This document shows positions 60,991 to 64,000 of a stretch of 64,000 nucleotides of DNA, in pieces. A program made the translations under genes and the position numbers. The DNA is from Hylemonella sp. (GTDB lineage: Bacteria > Pseudomonadota > Gammaproteobacteria > Burkholderiales > Burkholderiaceae_C). Below the pieces are notes generated by a model. That model made no database searches and was not told the DNA's origin. It saw only the letters and a program-made list of their open reading frames with translations. How positions within the stretch are numbered: position 1 is the first letter of the stretch; each line of letters starts with the position of its first letter. The stretch spans positions 1 through 64,000 of the forward strand of contig JAUXVI010000002.1 of NCBI GenBank assembly GCA_030680575.1, in the 5' to 3' direction.

Positions 60991-62192
60991 GTCGGCGTCT
61001 CCTGGACCGGCTGGTCGAGCCAGCGCTCATTATCTTGACCGATGGTAGGCGCGGCACGGCGAATCGGGGGGCGCCGGCCGTTGATGCGGTAAGGCGCAGC
61101 ATGGATAGGCAGCGTCTGGCCGTCTGGGGTTAGGGTGGGCACCAGCAACTCGCGTTCATTGATGTAGGGATCATGCATTAGGTCGGTGATGTCGCAGATC
61201 GGGCCGGCGGTGATGTCGCGCTCGGCGAAGAACTGCAAGGCCTCCTCCAAGCTAAGCTTGACCAAGTGGCCCTGGATCAGATCGTCCAGCGCATCGATGT
61301 GCTTCAGGCGCGCCTCGTGGGTGGCAAAGCGCGGGTCGCTCAACCCCTGCGGGTAGCCGATGCCCTCGAACAGCCGCGCCAGCGTACCCTCCATGCCGGC
61401 GGACAGCGCGACCCAGCGCTCATCGCGTGTCCGGTAGACATTGCGCGGCGCATGCGTGGGCGAACGGCTGCCCGAGCGGGGCACCGCCGCGCCGGTGAGC
61501 TGGTACTCGGCGGCCTGCGGCCCCAGTATAGAAAACAGCGGCTCGAAGAGCGACAGATCGATCTCCTGCACCTGCGGCTCAGCACAAGCCTGCTGCCGGC
61601 GCTGGGCCGCCAAAGCCAGCGTGGCGCCATACAGGCCGGCCACCGAATCGGCCATAGCAAACGGCGGCAGCACCGGCGGACGGTCAGCGTAGCCGTTCAT
61701 CGCGGCAAAGCCGCTCCTGGCCTCGATCAGGGAGCCAAAGCCGCCTTTGTCGGCCATCAGCCCGGTCTGCCCCCATCCCGAGATGCGCACCAGCACCAGG
61801 CGCGGGTTCAGGCGCTGCAGCGTGGTGCGCGACAGCCCCATGCGCTCCAGCGTGCCGGGGCGGAAATTCTCGACCAGGATGTCGGCGCGCGCGATCAGCC
61901 CATGCAGCTGTGCCATGCCGGCCTCGCTGCGCAGGTCCAGCGCCACACTTTGCTTGTTGCGTGCGTAAGCCAGCCAGTAGGTGCTTACCCCTTTGCGTCG
62001 CCAGCCGCGCAGCTCGTCACCCTTGCCTGGCGGTTCGACCTTGACCACATCAGCACCTAGATCGGCCAGCACATGGGTCAGCAGATTGCCCGAGACAAGT
62101 CGGGAGAGGTCAACCACGGTCAGCCCGCCGAGTGGTATTGCCTCGTGGTCAGCAGTGGCGTTCATGTCGGCTGCGGCCTGTGGTGTGTTCAT
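60987..62192 (-). CDS. CaiB/BaiF (class III) CoA-transferase
   Basis: A 401-residue family III CoA-transferase. 'GLTVVDLSRLVSGNLLTHVLADLGADVVKVEPPGKGDELRGW' (about 22-65), 'ADILVENFRPGTLERMGL' and an Asp in 'MADSVAGLYGATLALAA' (about 187), the position of the acyl-enzyme Asp in formyl-CoA transferase. It moves CoA between carboxylates such as succinyl-CoA and a hydroxy-acid. Coupled by overlap to the CitE-like lyase, as in malate- or itaconate-type pathways. Confidence 0.9.
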   Translation of the reverse strand: MNTPQAAADMNATADHEAIPLGGLTVVDLSRLVSGNLLTHVLADLGADVVKVEPPGKGDELRGWRRKGVSTYWLAYARNKQSVALDLRSEAGMAQLHGLIARADILVENFRPGTLERMGLSRTTLQRLNPRLVLVRISGWGQTGLMADKGGFGSLIEARSGFAAMNGYADRPPVLPPFAMADSVAGLYGATLALAAQRRQQACAEPQVQEIDLSLFEPLFSILGPQAAEYQLTGAAVPRSGSRSPTHAPRNVYRTRDERWVALSAGMEGTLARLFEGIGYPQGLSDPRFATHEARLKHIDALDDLIQGHLVKLSLEEALQFFAERDITAGPICDITDLMHDPYINERELLVPTLTPDGQTLPIHAAPYRINGRRPPIRRAAPTIGQDNERWLDQPVQETPT

Positions 62193-62317
62193 GTCAGCCC
62201 TTGAAACGAGCGTAAAGGACGCATCCTAGGGCGGCCTGGGTTATTTGGGAAATAGATTTCACAACTACAAGGTAGAATTTTTCCGTCTACCCCATCAGCT
62301 TCTTGCCCGCCGTCAGT

Positions 62318-62716
62318 TCAGCGCAGGTATTTGAACGTGCCCACCGCACTGGCCAGCAGCAGGCGTTCGTCCAGCCAGACCTCGCCTCGCGAGAAGTAGA
62401 CGCTGCGTCCCTTGCGCTCGACAAAGCCCTTGGCCACTAGGCACTGACCTTCGCCCGTATCCAGAAAATTGGTGGTCAGCGACAGCGTGACGTTGCGCAG
62501 CGCAAGCTCACCCTCTGGAACATACAGGCCGCTGTAGCCGCACACGGCATCGAGCAGGGTGCAAATCAGGCCGCCCTGAATGCGGCCGATGCGGTTGAGG
62601 TGGTTTGGCGACACCTGCAGCGTCATCTCGGCGTAGTCGCTGCGCCAGTCGGTCAGGCTGACGCCCAGCCATTGCAGAAAGGGGTTGTCGATTGCTTGCA
62701 TCGGTGCGTTGGCCAT
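62318..62716 (-). CDS. PaaI-family hotdog-fold thioesterase
   Basis: A 132-residue hotdog protein: 'FLQWLGVSLTDWRSDYAEMTLQVSPNHLNRIGRIQGGLICTLLDAVCGYSGL'. The usual 'HGG' of PaaI is 'QGG' here, and the Asp of 'TLLDAV' is retained, so hydrolysis of an acyl-CoA is likely but the catalysis may differ. It lies between the CoA-transferase and the metallo-hydrolase, in the same direction. Confidence 0.82.
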   Translation of the reverse strand: MANAPMQAIDNPFLQWLGVSLTDWRSDYAEMTLQVSPNHLNRIGRIQGGLICTLLDAVCGYSGLYVPEGELALRNVTLSLTTNFLDTGEGQCLVAKGFVERKGRSVYFSRGEVWLDERLLLASAVGTFKYLR

Positions 62717-62826
62717 GGAAGTCAGGAAGGTAAGACGCCGCCCACAAACCGCGGGGCGGGTACAGAGAGGCCGGTGCGCCAGCAGCGCAAAAGCACCGGC
62801 CCGGAATCATACTGCGCACGCCCTCG

Positions 62827-63621
62827 TCAGGACGTACGCGGCTCGGTCAGCGAGACGATGTCCAGTCCTGCCGGACCACAAGAGCAGTAATGTTGACAGG
62901 TCAGTGGGTCATGGCCGGCGATGATGTGATCTGGAGATTCAGCCAGCTGTTCCACCAGCTCATAGGCGCTGAGCATCTGGCCGGCATCAGCCACGATCGG
63001 GAACGGTGAGCGCCGACGCAGGTTCTCCAGGTAGTGGGAGGCGTCCGAGGCCAGAACGATCCAGCCCCGCTTGGTGTGCACCCGCACGATCTGCAGGCCC
63101 CGGGTGTGTCCGCCCACCCAGTGTACGGTGATGCCCGGGCGCAGCTCGTAGGCGCCATCGTGAAACGCTAACCGCTCCTGAAAATTGGCGTAAACCAGGT
63201 CGCACACATCGGCTGGGTCGTAGGCGTTACGCAAGAAGGCGTGGCGCATCTCCTTGCCGGTGGCAAAGGCCATTTCACGCTCCTGCAGGTGGAACTGCGT
63301 CTTGGGCAGCAGTCGGGTGTTGCCGGCGTGGTCATAGTGCGCATGGGTGATCACGGTCTCGCGGATCTCGTCCAGGCGCACGCCGGCCGCCTGCAGCGAC
63401 TCGATGGGGCAGCGCAGGAATGTGCGCTTGCGCTGCTGCGCAGCCGCGGCGTTGAAGCCGGTGTCCACCAAAATGGTCTCGTCCCCGCTGCGCAGGAACC
63501 AGACGAAGTAGTCCATGGAGGTGGCCGCATCATGGATGTCGTGGGCGATGAAATTCTCGCGGGCCTTGCGCTGCACGGTGGCGTAGCGCAGCGCGAAGGC
63601 GTCCCATTGTTTCAAGCTCAT
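62827..63621 (-). CDS. N-acyl homoserine lactonase-like MBL-fold metallo-hydrolase
   Basis: A 264-residue metallo-beta-lactamase-fold enzyme with 'THAHYDHAGNT' (HxHxDH, about 98), a His in 'VGGHTRGLQ' and Asp in 'VLASDASHYL', and 'AGHDPLT' near the end. The family includes AHL lactonases and 4-pyridoxolactonase, so a lactone substrate is plausible. The start overlaps the next gene's stop by 4 bp, so it is cotranslated with the alpha/beta hydrolase. Confidence 0.85.
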   Translation of the reverse strand: MSLKQWDAFALRYATVQRKARENFIAHDIHDAATSMDYFVWFLRSGDETILVDTGFNAAAAQQRKRTFLRCPIESLQAAGVRLDEIRETVITHAHYDHAGNTRLLPKTQFHLQEREMAFATGKEMRHAFLRNAYDPADVCDLVYANFQERLAFHDGAYELRPGITVHWVGGHTRGLQIVRVHTKRGWIVLASDASHYLENLRRRSPFPIVADAGQMLSAYELVEQLAESPDHIIAGHDPLTCQHYCSCGPAGLDIVSLTEPRTS

Positions 63622-64000
63622 CCGATGGCTCCTTCCTCTCCCCGTGCACGGGCCTGCAACGCCGCTAGCGGAGAGCGCAGGTAGGGTAGCAGGCCGTCTG
63701 GATTTTCCACCATAGGAAAATGGCCGAAGCCCGATATTTCCTGAAAATGCGCGCCTGCAATCGCTTGCGCCACCTGCTGTGTGTCGGCCGGCGTGGCCGA
63801 GTAGTCGTAGTCACCGGTGAGCAGCCACAGCGGAGTGCGCTGCGTGTCGATGTCCTGCGTGTGCTGACGGGCATCAAACTCGTCACTGTAAAAAACCAGG
63901 TCACCGTCGTAGACGCTGGGGGCAGATTGCGAGTAGATCCAAGTGGCGTGGTCGCGTCCCGAGGCTGGGCTGTGGGGACTTAGCAGCGCCCCCACCCAGG
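63618..64000 (-). CDS. Alpha/beta hydrolase, C-terminal part, cut by the window edge
   Basis: The last about 127 residues of an alpha/beta hydrolase whose start lies beyond 64000. 'TPLWLLTGDYDYSATPADTQQVAQAIAG' contains the acid residue and 'ISGFGHFPMVENPDGLLPYL' the catalytic His. An ATG at 63995 is not the true start, since the frame stays open to the edge. Overlaps the metallo-hydrolase start by 4 bp; first visible gene of the catabolic operon. Confidence 0.8.
   Translation of the reverse strand, partial: WVGALLSPHSPASGRDHATWIYSQSAPSVYDGDLVFYSDEFDARQHTQDIDTQRTPLWLLTGDYDYSATPADTQQVAQAIAGAHFQEISGFGHFPMVENPDGLLPYLRSPLAALQARARGEEGAIG

Noticed and set aside
1-64000. CRISPR arrays or rRNA operons
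   Set aside because: No regularly spaced direct repeats with unique spacers and no rRNA-like sequence were seen on reading the window.

Overview
The window is GC-rich chromosomal DNA from a betaproteobacterium, most likely order Burkholderiales, family Comamonadaceae. The evidence is the gene content: two Bug-type (TctC-like) solute-binding proteins, DUF3108 and DUF3567 proteins that are typical of the group, adjacent pilT-pilU, the rsmI/yraN/SIS/dolP order, and Comamonadaceae-style intergenic repeats. No species is claimed.

Left part (1-32.8 kb) is mostly core genome. It holds a DksA-type zinc finger, a VOC protein, a FAH-family hydrolase divergent from an IclR regulator, DUF3108 and DUF3567 proteins, an AbrB-like membrane protein, a ChaN lipoprotein, purU, a class V aminotransferase, psd, a GlcD-type oxidase, a CidA/LrgB pair, a Bug protein and a chemoreceptor. 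These are followed by a PyrR-like phosphoribosyltransferase, a complete three-gene AmmeMemoRadiSam set (B, A, radical SAM) with an alpha/beta hydrolase, a second phosphoribosyltransferase, an arginase, a UbiA-family prenyltransferase, yggS, pilT, pilU, a beta-hydroxyacid dehydrogenase, and dolP/SIS/yraN divergent from rsmI. Three copies of a ~95-bp intergenic repeat lie between 19.2 and 26.1 kb. A 1321-residue exported TPR/PDZ protein of unknown function closes this part.

Middle part (33.2-54.7 kb) looks like an acquired region. It starts at a 43-bp fragment matching the 3' half of a tRNA (probably Arg-CCG), the usual scar of site-specific integration. Next come a 7TMR-DISM histidine kinase and OmpR-type regulator, then a two-partner secretion locus: a TpsB transporter with an extra C-terminal NTF2-like domain, an exported SapC-family protein, and a 3499-residue TpsA adhesin carrying a C-type lectin module and an MBG/YDG repeat array. 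I read these as one surface adhesin system: sensing, export, an accessory SapC partner, and the adhesin. Beyond it lies a scrapyard of mobile and toxin-antitoxin debris: a truncated IS21 istA, a gene remnant, a small membrane protein ORF, an intact hipBA with palindromic operators, a DUF1902 antitoxin whose HicA toxin is cut to about 12 codons, and an antisense 43-codon hipA C-terminal remnant.

Right part (54.7-64 kb) is a catabolic cluster, nearly all on the minus strand: a GntR/FCD regulator, an aldehyde dehydrogenase, a Bug protein, a 3-hydroxyisobutyrate dehydrogenase-like enzyme, a carboxymuconolactone decarboxylase-like protein, a CitE-like lyase, a class III CoA-transferase, a PaaI thioesterase, a lactonase-like MBL hydrolase and an alpha/beta hydrolase cut by the window edge. 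An arsC-like gene is divergent in the middle, and a palindrome lies in that divergent promoter region. The substrate is not identifiable from sequence alone.
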